Part shown: positions 1-11,333 of the stretch, piece after piece
Numbering within the stretch: position 1 is the first letter of the stretch
Layout: each line of letters opens with the position of its first letter
NCBI RefSeq assembly: GCF_932526225.1
Contig: NC_064035.1
Coordinates: 10,279,296-10,343,295, forward strand
From: Nematostella vectensis
Taxonomy: Eukaryota; Cnidaria; Anthozoa; Actiniaria; Edwardsiidae
DNA length: 64,000 nt
Reading direction: 5' to 3'
Notes under the pieces: model-generated
Seen by the model: the letters and a program-made list of their open reading frames with translations, nothing else
Told to the model about the DNA's origin: nothing
Databases searched by the model: none
Translations under genes and position numbers: made by a program

Positions 1-414
1 ACCATTGCCACTATCACCACCAGTCGTCATCATTATGAGAGGCAGAACCATTCAGCATTATTACTATACAAATATTTGTCTCAACACAACCAATGTCACT
101 ACTATTGCCTTTACTACAACCATCTTTGCTACCACCATAATTATTATCATTAATGAATCCACCACCGTCACCACAATGGTTGTCATCAGCATAATCACCA
201 TAAACACTGCAATCATAATCATGTTATCATCACCACCATCAATATCAATCAATCAATATCAATACCATGGCATCCATAAACATTATCAACCTTATGACCT
301 TCAATACCTCCACCATTGTCAACAGCATCATAACCACTTACATTATAATCATCAACAACCTAATTATTCTCACCACCACCACCACTTATAAATACATTAA
401 TTATTTATCAACAG
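1..414. repeat. Degenerate CAY/ATC-rich simple repeat, intronic
   Basis: The stretch is dominated by irregular CAT, ACC, ATC and AAC triplets with no fixed period. The long open frames across it are His/Thr/Ile-rich translations of the repeat. It immediately precedes the first VPS16 exon visible here (acceptor at 411-414), so it is most simply the 3' part of a VPS16 intron. A similar triplet-rich tract lies at 19430-19680 in a semaphorin intron. I see no coding exon in it. Confidence 0.7.
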
Positions 415-3400
415 AAAGTTTACTGTGAGTTCAATGCTCAGTGTACCTCAAGACCAAAGCAACTTTCGTGGTAAGGAAGATTCTTTAGAAACATACTTTT
501 CTAAATATATGTATACTGTATATAATCTTGTATATGTCCAGATAAGACCTTTTATAACTGAAATATTAAGACCTCTAAATCTGATTACTCCATGTGATTA
601 TTCAATATGATTATTCCATCTGATTATCAGGTGTGGGACTGGTGCAGTGATCTGTTACTGGAGTGACTACTTAGATGTTATTGGCCCAACTAAAGATGTC
701 ACTAGATATCCTCTATCAACTGAACAACACTCTAATATTGTTATTATTACTAAAAATATATTTCAAACTCTTTAGTTGCTCTAGTTTCAAAACTGTAATT
801 CCAAAATATCCACACTGCAGTGTGCTAACTTTCTACATACTACAAGTCAATAATCTGCAAGGCTTTCTTCAACCCACTGCAACTCTCTACAAATTCTCCC
901 AACTCTTTGCAACACTTTGCACTATTTAAAACATGAGCATGGTGTGTTTATTGGTGGTTTGTTTCATCTTTATTTGTTGCAGCATACACTGGCTTATGTT
1001 TTTTTTTTAGGATTCAAAGGAATTAAGTAAATAATCTGCAAGGCTTTCTTCAACCCACTGCAACTCTCTACAAATTCTCCCAACTCTTTGCAACACTTTG
1101 CACTATTTAAAACATGAGCATGGTGTGTTTATTGGTGGTTTGTTTCATCTTTATTTGTTGCAGCATACACTGGCTCATGTTTTTTTTAGGATTCAAAGGA
1201 ATTAACATCTCGCATAGCAGCAGCAAAAAATTCTAAATTTGCATAAAAGAAGTGTGACAGTGAAGTGTGGGCAACCTTAAAGAATGATATATAAATATGG
1301 TATTCTTAACCAATTGTGCACATACTACATGGACAGTGAGGTTTATTTGGTGGAAGAGCCAGATGGAGTGCGTATCATTGGAGGTGATAATCACGAATTT
1401 CTGCAGAAAGTCCCAGGTACATCATGTTCATTTTTTAGAATTGATGCTGGGGGAGGGGAAGGGGGGCTAGCAGGAGCTGTATAGTCCAAAATCCTGGCTG
1501 CGTGCTTCACCTTTACCACTTGATGATGAGTTTGTTTTAGTCACAGCGCATTATTCATGATGCTTAGCGACTAATTCTTAGTGTTTATGTGAGTCGTTTT
1601 TGTAAAAATTGTACCTGGCTCTGGAAATATACCTAGGATTGTGCAACCTCTAAACAACCTGCTCATGATAACGCACAGTTGTATGTTTGTATAGTTGCTG
1701 TTGAGAATGTGTTCAAGATTGGTTCAATGGAGCCAGGTGCCATGCTATTTGATGCTGCTAAAGAATTCGAGGTCAGTTCCGTATTTAGTTATTTTTTTAA
1801 GGATGGCTTTACAAAGGGGTTTTTTGCACCCTCCATTAGCAAGAAAAGATTTTTCTAGTTTTGGTATTGTTGAAAAAAAAACAGCTTGTAGGTTTTTTTA
1901 CAACCATGACACAGAAAACAGGCCATGCTTAACACGGTCATTTTACCAATCAAAGCTCGGCTTTTAATATATTGGGCTAATCAGAAACGTAATTTCCACC
2001 ACACATTCCCTCTTGTCTTGATTCAATGTGTGTTGGAGCATTGTTACCTGGTTGGATGGGTCGCTATAAAGATAAACTAAGCTGAATTTGATTCATCATT
2101 TTAAAGTTGTAAGCATGGTCAGCTCTGTATCACCCCACTATACTATCTCCAGCATTGAGTATACACCTGGGGTGTTCCTAGTAACAGTTCTGGGTTTGCT
2201 TTGTTCAGAGGAAGAGTGCACGTGCTGATGAATATGTACGCATGATCAAGGATCGCCTGCCGGATGCTGTTGAACAGTGTATCCAGGCTGCCGCTGCTGA
2301 ATATGAGCCTGCAATCCAGCGTAATTTGCTCAGGGTAGGTCAGAGGTAAAACCACCAAATCTATGCAATGATGGATCTGTTCTAGAAAATTCCCTAGCGA
2401 AATACTTGTTATTCATTCAGAATTTTGTTGATCCTTACAACAATATTGAGCATTCAGAAAAATATGGGAACAATTATATGCTGAAGTGAATAAGGCAGCG
2501 ATATTTCAAATCATGTCTGACTAAGGAAACGGAACTTAGATCAATATATATATTTTTTTTTAGAGAAGAAAACCAGAGAACCCTATGATATGTAGATGTT
2601 AATTGAATCAGTGGAGTTGTTTTATCAGGGAACATTTGTAAAATGCCACAGCCTGAAAAGCATACTTCAAGCACAAATGTTTCTTGACGATCTTGCAGGC
2701 AGCATCTCTGGGAAATAGCTTCCTCGATCATAAACAGCCAAGAGTGTTCGTTCAGACCTGCCAGACACTGCGTGTGCTGAACGCTGTGCGAGATTTCAAT
2801 GTCGGCATCCCCCTGACATATGCACAGTATCCTTTGCTAATGCCTCCAACTATTGTTCAGACAGGGGGGGGGGCTTCTTGTGTTCAATCCTGTTTCATTG
2901 GTGTTGATGGGGGTGGTTTTAGCTATTCAGTGTTACCCCTTTTTTTGGTTGCATAAAAAACTTTTAGCATGTGCTTTGAAAATGATGTCAAGCATATGTA
3001 CACTATTTTGTCTTCACCAAAATTTTTCAGACTCTGACTATAGCCCCCTTTTCCTAGCAGTTTGAGGTGACTAAAGGCCACCCAACCCAATCCTATAACC
3101 AGATAGTAGTACATTTTTTGTCCCTTGACTATGCATCAGACTGGAGCTCCTGACCTTACGAGTGCTAATAGACAGGTACAGTAGGTGTTCAACTGTCTTA
3201 CTGCAGAAAACAATGTGTCAGATGCAACTACTGACATGGTCTGGGCAATCTGGCAGATAAAGAATTCAACAAGATCCAATCATCTGGATTCAACCGTTTG
3301 GATCCACTTGTTTTTTTATTAGAGGGGATATGCCGTCGGTATTCTGTGGGTTATGGAGAGACAGACGGAAGCTAGAGTAAAGACTGTCATGAGTCTATAT

Positions 3401-6400
3401 CCGGGAAAAACATGATCTTCCATGCGTGAACCAATGCCAAGCCAATGATATATTGATAACACAATAGCATAATCAAACTCAATACACTACTCAGGTGGAC
3501 TTTTTAATGAAGCCATTTTAAGCTTTACCGATAGAGCCACAATTATTTTGGTGACCTTCCTCACTTATCGAGGGGAATGAAATTGTGTAAGCATTTACCT
3601 TGTTCATCTCCAACTGTTTACTTTCACACCCACTCGTTCTAATTCTCTTCTAGACTTGTTCTACGCCGTCATTACTGCCTTGCCATAAGAATCTGTGACT
3701 ACCTAAAAATCCCCAAGGCGGAGGGTACCAGCCGGATTCTTGGTCACTGGGCATGCTTTAAGGTAGTTCAGTCAAAAAATTAGAGGATGTTACTTTGAAT
3801 AATTATTCTATACTAAAAGCAAAGCAGTAGATGTTAGATAAAGTGGAGCATCATCTTGATGACTTGGGTTTGATAGGAATATTCTAATAATAAGGAACCT
3901 ACCCAATACCCTCTCTAGTGCGTTAGCATGAATATCCCAACCAATCATCCTGATAACTAGTTTTGTGGAGCTTGTACATTCAGTAGGAGTATTATACCGC
4001 GATAAGGAACCTACCAATCCCCCCCTCCAGTGCTTTAGCTTTAAAAGATATCTTAATGGGTCATCCGCCAATCATCTTGATGATGCAGCTATTATGTGGC
4101 TTGTAGGCTCAGTAAGAGGTTTCTAACCAACCCCCCTCCCCCCCTGTGCATTAGCTTTAGTGGATATCTTTACTGGATCTCGACCATTCATCTTGATGTC
4201 TTCACATAATAGCATTCTTTTATTATGTATAAGTTCAGTAGAGGGATTCTAACAAGGAAAGCCTACCCATTACCCCTCCTCTAGTGCGTTAGCCCTACAG
4301 TAGTTGATGTCTTAAAATGTTCTTCACCAATTATCTTGATGACTCTTGTATTGTATGTATGTCGTATTACCCCCTATCCCCCTCCAGTAGATTAGCTCTG
4401 GTGGATATCTTAACAGGTTCTCCACCATTCCTCTTGATGGTTCTGATATTATGTGTCTTGTAAGTTCTAACAAGATGGAATAAGATGGATTCTAACAAGA
4501 TGGAACTTACCTATTACCCCTCCTCCAGTGCATTAGCCCTAGTGGATGTCTTAACAGGTTCTTCACTGATAACCTTGACGAATCTTGCATTACATATTTG
4601 TGGTTTGTAGGTTCAACAGGAGAAGGAGTAACCTAGCCAGTACCACCCTCCCCCACACCCCTACCCACCAACAATTGTGTTAGCCCTAGTGGATATCTTA
4701 ATGGGTTCCTCGCAATTCATCTTGATGACTCTGGTATTATGTGGCTTATAGGTTCAGCAACAGGATTCTGATGAAGAGATAGCTCATGCCATTAACGCCA
4801 AGTTGTGCAACTCCACTGGTATCTCCTACACGGAAATCGCATCAAAAGCGCTTGAGAAAGGGAAACCGGAGCTGGCTACAAAGGTTCAGATTGTATAGTT
4901 ATAGCTTGTCTCATGCAGTTCACATGGACTCTTTCACTCTGTAGTGCTTGTATAAGATTGGTAAGGGCAATGTATTGACATTAGTTGATGTTCTTTTTAG
5001 GCTAAGCTTATTCTTTGGGGGACATGGGGTTACAATACACTGATCCTTGAGAGTCTAAAGATACAATTTGGTGTATATTACTAAATGCTTTGTGTTTAAC
5101 CAGCTCTTGGATTACGAGCCTAAGGCTGCCGACCAAGTCCCACTATTGATGAAGATGAATAAGGACAAGGTTGCCCTCGAGAAGGCTGTACAAAGCGGCG
5201 ACACTGACTTAGGTACACACTATACCCGATGTGATGTGGATTAGTATATCATAAATTTAGTCAACAGGACTAAATTTGAATGACATATGACCAATAAATT
5301 TGAATGACATATGTTGATTCTTGCCACCATGTAATAAGGTTGTGGACCTTATTATGATTAAGCACAAACGATGAGACGAGACTTGTAGTTTAGGCTAGAT
5401 TTATTCGGAATGATTGTGTTGCAATCAAGCTAGACTATATACAGTAATTGGACCTCATGACCGGATCATTGGGATAGTGTTACATTGTTCGTGCGGGCAG
5501 GTAGTGTTCAAAGCCGTCACGCATGACACTGCATCTCGTCACACCTACGGCTTCGGCAAGGGCCCGACGATGTCAATATAAAACATGATTTTTTTTCTGC
5601 TTGCTTTAATAAGAATAACTCTTTATACTGTGATAGGAAATAAGCATTTAAAAAAAGACAACGCACTAAAAACATTTGATTTCTAGGCAGCCCAAAAGCT
5701 CTTAATTCCTTGAATGATTGGAAATGTTTTCTTGCTGTTATGGTTGTCTAACTCCTGATAACTCCATGGTAACTCTTATAGTTTACATGGAAACTCTTCT
5801 CTCATAGTTTAAAAGGTGACTCTTCTCTCATAGTTTACATGCTAACTTTTCTATCAAAGTGCTAGTTGCTAATTCTTCTCTCATAGTTTACATGGTAACT
5901 CTTCTCATAGTTTACATGGTAACTCTTCTCATAGTTTACATGGTAACTCTTCTCTCATAGTTTACATGGTAACTCTTCTCTCATAGTCTACATACTTACT
6001 GTACTCTTCTCCCATAGTTTCATGGTAACTCTCCTCTCATAGTTTACATGCTTACTCTTCTCTCATAGTCTACATGCTCACTCTTCTCTCATAGTTTACA
6101 TGGTAACTCTTCTCTCATAGTTTACATGGTAACTCTTCTCTCATAGTCTACATACTTACTGTACTCTTCTCCCATAGTTTCATGGTAACTCTTCTCTCAT
6201 AGTCTACATGCTTACTCTTCTCTCATAGTTTACATGCTAACTCTTCTATCATAGTCTACATGCTTACTCTTCTCTCATAGTCTACATGGTAACTCTTCTG
6301 TCATAGTTTACATGGTAACTCTTCTCTCATGGTTTACATGATAACTCTTCTCTCATAGTCTACATGCTTAGTCTTCTCTCATAGTTTACATGCTAAGTCT

Positions 6401-9400
6401 TCTTTCATAGTTTACATGATAACTCTTCTCTCATAGTTTACATGCTTACTCTTCTCTCATAGTCTACATGCTAACTCTCCTCTCATAGTTTACATGCTTA
6501 CTCTTCTCTCATAGTCTACATGCTTACTCTTCTCTCGTAGTTTACATGATAACTCTTCTATCATAGTTTACATGGTAACTCTTCTCTCATAGTCTACATG
6601 CTTACTCTTCTATCATAGTTTACATGGTAACTCTTCTCTCATAGTCTACATGCTTACTCTTCTCTCATAGTCTACATGGTAACTCTTCTCTCATAGTCTA
6701 CATGCTAACTCGTCTATCATAGTTTACATGATAACTCTTCTCTCATAGTTTACATGCTAACTCTTCTATCATAGTTTACATGATAACTCTTCTCTCATAG
6801 TTTACATGCTAACTCTTCTATCATAGTTTACATGATAACTCTTCTCTCATAGTTTACATGCTTACTCTTCTCTCATAGTTTACATGGTAACTCTTCTCTC
6901 ATGGTTTACATGCTTAGTCTTCTCTCATAGTTTACATGCTAAGTCTTCTCTCATAGTTTACATGCTAACTCTTCTCTCATAGTCTACATGCTTACTCTTC
7001 TCTCATAGTCTACATGCTTACTCTTCTCTCGTAGTTTACATGATAACTCTTCTATCATAGTTTACATGGTAACTCTTCTCTCATAGTCTACATGCTTACT
7101 CTTCTCTCATAGTTTACATGGTAACTCTTCTCTCGTAGTTTACATGGTAACTCTTCTCTCATAGTTTACATGCTTAGTCTTCTCTCATAGTTTACATGCT
7201 TAGTCTTCTCTCATAGTTTACATGCTAAGTCTTCTCTCATAGTTTACATGCTAAGTCTTCTATCATAGTTTACATGCTAAGTCTTCTATCATAGTTAACA
7301 TGGTAACTCTTCTCTCATAGTTTACATGCTTTTCTCTCATAGTCTTCATGCTTACTCTTCTCTCATAGTTTACATGCTAACTCTTCTCGCATAGTTTACA
7401 TGATAATTCTTCTATCATAGTTTACATGGTAACTCCTCTCTCATAGTTCACTTGGTAACTCTTCTCTCATTTTACATGGTAACTCTTCTCTCATAGTTCA
7501 CATGGTAACTCTTCTCTCATAGTTTACATGGTGACTCTTCTCTTATAGTTTATATGGTGATCATGAAGCTTAAAAAGGACTTGAAACTTGGTGAATTTTT
7601 ATTGGAACTAAGCAAGTGCCCTGTCGCACTGAACCTCTACATGAAGGTGAGGTGTAGCAGGTTATTTATCCACTATTCATACTATTTGATTACATCAGAA
7701 ATGTCGATTTCTTTCTCATAAACAGTTCTTCCAGATAGACTTAACAAGTAACGAATGTCTTTGAATGAGCGGACAGTTTTACCTCTAGTATATATGTGTC
7801 ATACGTTTTTTAGTTCACATTTTCCCTAATTTTCAGTTTTTGATGTTCTTTTTTTTTTTTTTGCAGTTCTGCAAGGAAAATAATCCCAACGACTTAGAGA
7901 GTATATACTTGATGCAGAGCCAATTCATGGACTTAGCCAACATGTCCGTACGGAAAAGCATCAACAAAGAATTGGTAATTCAAAATGTAAATCAATAGAA
8001 ACGAGAGGGAAACGTAGCTTGCTAAATTAGGAGACGTTAAATCAAAGAAATGTTTTGTATATGATTTAAATAGATTGCTTATACAGTTTATTATTTTCTC
8101 TATCGGCTTTTCAAAAGTCTGTATATATATTTATTGCTAAAAAGGCTGTACACAATAGAGATCCTTGCCAAATTCGTGCCCCGCTCATAAATAACAACAT
8201 AATCAAAGGTGGTCGACAATGAATGCTTATCGCGTGAATTCGGGATGTTTTGACCAAGTGCTTTTTTTGAAACTTGTATGTTAGGTTAAGGTGTAAATCA
8301 ACACAAGGTTGAAAAGGTATGTTAACACCTCTGTGAAACAGAGTAGTTTAGCGCAGCTACTCTGTTTCAAAGAGGCGTTTAACATACCTTTTTAACCTTC
8401 TGCTGATTTATACCTTGTCTACACCACGCCTACGCAGACCATCTAGTTTTTCTACAGCTTGTCTGCAGTCTTTCTAGTTATACCATGTATGTTGGGGTAC
8501 CAAGGTGTTACATCAAAGGGGCTCTTCCGGTGGTTATCGAGAAATTTATCTTTTATTAATTTATTCACCTTATTGTATTTCGATTGTCAGAACGTAGAGT
8601 CGAAAATGGATTGCTTGTCTGACGCCAAGATGAACTACACAAAAGCCGGAAATGTTATTTATACAAAGGTATAATCAGACTTCAGTGCTCACAGATAACA
8701 GAGAAAGTTTCCTGCCCTCCATGTAAAAAGATAAACCTTCTCCCTTTTCCCCTGTATATATTTGGGCTTACAAATTTTTACTTTGTTCATTTCCGATACT
8801 AATAAACATCGTTACTTTCTTTAGATAACAGAGGAGCAAATGAAACTTCTTGATGATCAGTCGCGGCTTGAGAAAGAGCAACATCAAGAATTCAAAAACA
8901 CGTCGCTGAGCGACACTATAGAAAAGGTAGCGATGCTAGCGATACTATGCATAGTTAACAAACATATGCAACCTTTGTGGTAATGAAAGTGGAATGGACT
9001 ACAATAGTAAAATACCATTCAAAAGATGGTAACGCTATGACAAAAGCAACGATATGTACAAAATGCGACGTTAATGTTTACAAAGGTTTCGCTAATTGTA
9101 TGACAGTCGCTCACATCCGAGTAATATCTGACTGTCCCTCAGTGCATCGAACTGGGGCATCTGAAGGATGCAGAGAAGCTCAGGAAGGATTTCAAAGTCC
9201 CGGATGTTCATTACCATTGGGTCAAGGCCAAGGCCCTTGCAGGCAGTAGGAACTGGACCGAGCTTGAGAAGTTTTCCAAGTCTCGAAAGTCCCCAATTGG
9301 ATATGAGGTATCCCTTTTATAGCGGACACAGTATCAAGCTGACGCGGTCATCATGTGTTCAATTTTCCCACCGACAAATTAATGAGTTTTGAGTCTAAAA

Positions 9401-10139
9401 TGCCCTAAGCCCGACTTTTTTATTGGTTTATATTGAATATTAAAAACTGAATCATTTAAAAAGAAAATAATCATTATCGTGTATTATTTTATCCTCTAGT
9501 CATATGATTTCAAAGGGCTTCCAGTGAATTAGTTTGAAACTTTACGGTAAATACACATCTTATTGACACCTTTTTTTGCGTAGGCGAAAAATCCGTCAGA
9601 ACCGAAAAAAGCTCTTTCGAAAGCTTCATTAACAGCGTCTGGCAAAATGAGAAACCACTTATTGACGGTGGGCTGAAGTTTCGCTCGACCATATTAATAA
9701 GATTCGAGAATTGTATTGTTTGTCTGGGGTTCGCAAACGCGGCGACCGTCTTTGTTAATATTTTGTACACTTATATTTTTCTATTATTTTTTCAGCCTTT
9801 CGTAGATTTCTGTCTACAGCAAAACCATCGGATAGAGGCTGAAAAATACATAGCGAAGGTTCAACCAGAGAACAAGGCCAAATATTACCTAAAGATTGGG
9901 TAAGAAAGTCCTGGGTCACCGCCAAAGCTTCAGCTTCATTCTACCCAGGAAATGACTCTTTTCATCAGAAAGTGCTGAAGATGATTTGTTGTTGTTGCAG
10001 GAAGCTTGAAGAGGCCGCTGATGCAGCGTTCAACCTGAAAGACGAGGAGGGCTTGCAGCTCGTACTCAAGAAATGCGATAAAGGCAAATTAGCCCAGCGT
10101 ATCCACGACATGCTTAATACGCTAGCACAAAAAAGATAG
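415..10139 (+). CDS. VPS16: VPS16, HOPS/CORVET core subunit (3' part of gene)
   Basis: VPS16 is the core subunit of the HOPS and CORVET tethering complexes that drive late endosome, lysosome and autophagosome fusion; its C-terminal alpha-solenoid binds VPS33. Sixteen coding exons: 415-470, 631-705, 1322-1416, 1695-1771, 2209-2334, 2699-2865, 3654-3762, 4752-4883, 5104-5212, 7549-7646, 7867-7974, 8591-8668, 8825-8926, 9143-9307, 9796-9899, 10001-10139 (stop TAG). Phases sum to 580 codons. Recognisable family blocks in order are [63 protein letters not shown] and a charged C-terminus. Human VPS16 is about 839 residues, so roughly 260 N-terminal residues (most of the beta-propeller) lie upstream of the window. 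Oddities: intron 706-1321 looks U12-type AT-AC; the donor after 2865 is not visible; introns before the exons at 4752 and 7549 are packed with copies of the splice junction. Identity is firm; the 2865 edge is tentative. Confidence 0.93.
706..1321 (+). other. U12-type AT-AC intron in VPS16
   Basis: The exon reading [18 protein letters not shown] has no usable GT donor in phase 2. Immediately after its expected end (705) the sequence is ATATCCTCT, eight of nine positions of the U12 AT-AC donor consensus. Upstream of the next exon is ATTCTTAAC (1302-1310), close to the U12 branch site TTCCTTAAC. The intron then ends with AC at 1320-1321, 12 nt after the likely branch A. Joining 705 to 1322 restores phase. 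It also gives a segment ([10 protein letters not shown] then [10 protein letters not shown]) that aligns without gaps to vertebrate VPS16 over 20 residues. Confidence 0.82.
845..1205 (+). repeat. Two-copy tandem duplication, about 181 bp
   Basis: The segment starting near 851 (TAATCTGCAAGGCTTTC) recurs at 1032 with almost no change, including a poly-T stretch that differs by a base or two. It lies inside the AT-AC intron of VPS16. The near identity implies a recent duplication. No coding content. Confidence 0.9.
3826..4751 (+). repeat. Degenerate tandem copies of a VPS16 intron-exon junction
   Basis: About seven or eight diverged units of roughly 120 bp fill this intron. Each carries a version of 'tcatcttgatgactctg', then 'attatgtggcttgtag', then 'gttcagtaggaggattcta'. 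The final unit is the real junction: 'attatgtggcttatag' followed at 4752 by exon sequence GTTCAGCAACAGGATTCT. Clear copies sit near 4095-4150, 4215-4270, 4450-4520 and 4595-4650. The copied block therefore includes the acceptor plus about 45 nt of coding sequence, now decayed. Confidence 0.75.
5746..7556 (+). repeat. 26-bp minisatellite made of 3' splice-site modules
   Basis: About 69 copies of a unit of the type TAGTTTACATGGTAACTCTTCTCTCA. Position 10-14 of the unit alternates among GGTAACT, GCTAACT and GCTTACT. The last unit is the true VPS16 acceptor: 'gactcttctcttatag' followed by the exon start TTTATATGG at 7549. Every unit thus carries a branch-point-like CTAAC/CTTAC, a pyrimidine run, AG and a near copy of the first nine exon bases. 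Variants are interspersed, some in short higher-order blocks. Confidence 0.95.
8289..8418. repeat. Foldback (inverted-repeat) element, family member A
   Basis: Two arms of about 58 bp face each other around a loop of roughly 10 nt (TTTAGCGCAG). The left arm begins GGTGTAAATCA and ends CTCTGTGAAACAGAGTAG; the right arm begins CTACTCTGTTTCAAAGAGG and ends TGATTTATACC. Arms differ at a handful of positions. It lies in the VPS16 intron 7975-8590. Its right part and downstream flank (to about 8495) reappear in diverged form at 44918-45170, so it is a dispersed, probably MITE-like repeat. Confidence 0.8.
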
Positions 10140-10853
10140 AACGTTTTGAGTGTTCTGAGTGAAAAGATTTATGTTCACTAGATCTGTTGCAACCCTGCTC
10201 AAGAGAATTCCTTTTCATCACCTAAATCATTGATTTGGTTAATTTTAAATCCATAAATCTATGATCTGATAGAAATGGAGTATAGGTGATAATAGGTGGC
10301 GTTTGCGTAAATGTAGAAAATGCATCCAGAGAGATTGAGACTCGAAAAGAAATTATAATTTTCATAAGCTTCCAACTGTGAATGGCCTTTGTTTGCAAAT
10401 GTTTCGCAAGAACCTGAAGAAAACATTATTCCCAGTTTGATCTTTCTATGTTAGGTGGAATAATACAAGGCATACCCGCATATAAGAACATTAAAAGTTA
10501 GCCACTACAATATATATTAGATAATGTTTAGTTTTTTTTTTATATATAATTAGGGGCGGTGAATGAAAGAATGGCGTTTGAACATAACCAGGCTGCTAAA
10601 GCCTCTACTCGAATCCAGTATTTACCTTCATGGCAGTGCAGGTACTATATGAATCCATGCCTTTTCTTTAAGTTTACAATGATCTTAACTCCTAGAATTA
10701 GATACCATACCTTTTCAGATATTCATTTAGAATCCAATACACATTTGGGTTTTAAAAAGAGGACTTTCAAGCCTAACCGGCTAAACTTGCCAGCTTCCTA
10801 TAAACAGGTTTTTACTGTACCTTCTGGCTTATAAAGCAATTATTTAGCAACAA

Positions 10854-10952
10854 GAGAGCATAAGATAAGAGAGGGACACTTTGGTATTACCCGCGCGCCA
10901 TGTCTATTCCCATCCTGGCTATTTTTAATAACCACCACCCCACCACTGCGCG
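10854..10952 (+). repeat. Direct repeat copy 1 (about 99 bp)
   Basis: The block starting GAGAGCATAAGATAAGAG and ending CCCACCACTGCGCGTGAG recurs at 11238-11333 with a few substitutions and a short deletion. The two copies are about 385 bp apart between the VPS16 stop and the semaphorin stop. No open reading frame is conserved in the copy. Origin unknown; a duplicated spacer or the ends of a decayed element are both possible. Confidence 0.85.
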
Positions 10953-11237
10953 TGAGAATTTGCTCCTTTTATTTTGTCATACTTCCCCGCGGGTTGTTTT
11001 GCCAACTCGATATGAATGAAAAGAGATCATGTAAAACAACTCGGAAGAAGAAAACAAGTCTAACTTATGTAAGAAAGATTGGCAAATATACTCACAGAAA
11101 GCTAAATCCCTGAATAGTTTGACTGTTTTGTTTGTCTGAGCGGCGAAGTCAAGTCAAGAAGAAAGGAAATAGCGACGAGCGATAAAATGGCTGTGATACC
11201 GCGTTTGATTCAAATCCCGATTCTAGCTTGTATAAGG

Positions 11238-11333
11238 AGAGCATAAGATGAGGGACACTTTAGTATTACCCGCGCGCCATGTCGATTCCCATCCTGGCTA
11301 TTTTTAGTAACCACCACCCCACCACTGCGCGTA
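11238..11333 (+). repeat. Direct repeat copy 2
   Basis: Partner of the copy at 10854-10952, sharing ATTACCCGCGCGCCATGTC and the CCACCACCCCACCACTGCGC tail. The rest of 10140-12774 is AT-rich intergenic sequence between two convergent genes. It should contain both 3' untranslated regions, but I see no further gene in it. Confidence 0.85.

Noticed and set aside
5-391. 128-residue open frame on the plus strand
   Set aside because: His/Thr/Asn/Ile-rich translation of a triplet-type simple repeat; no family motif, and it ends just before a VPS16 acceptor.
1337-1416. GT-AG version of the VPS16 exon starting at 1337 or 1341
   Set aside because: Neither start finds a phase-compatible GT donor after the 631 exon that keeps the conserved residues; the AT-AC solution at 705/1322 does.
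9308-9795. Possible second U12 intron (donor GTATCCCTTT)
   Set aside because: The donor is only loosely U12-like, and there is no TTCCTTAAC-type branch near the acceptor; a normal U2 intron explains it.
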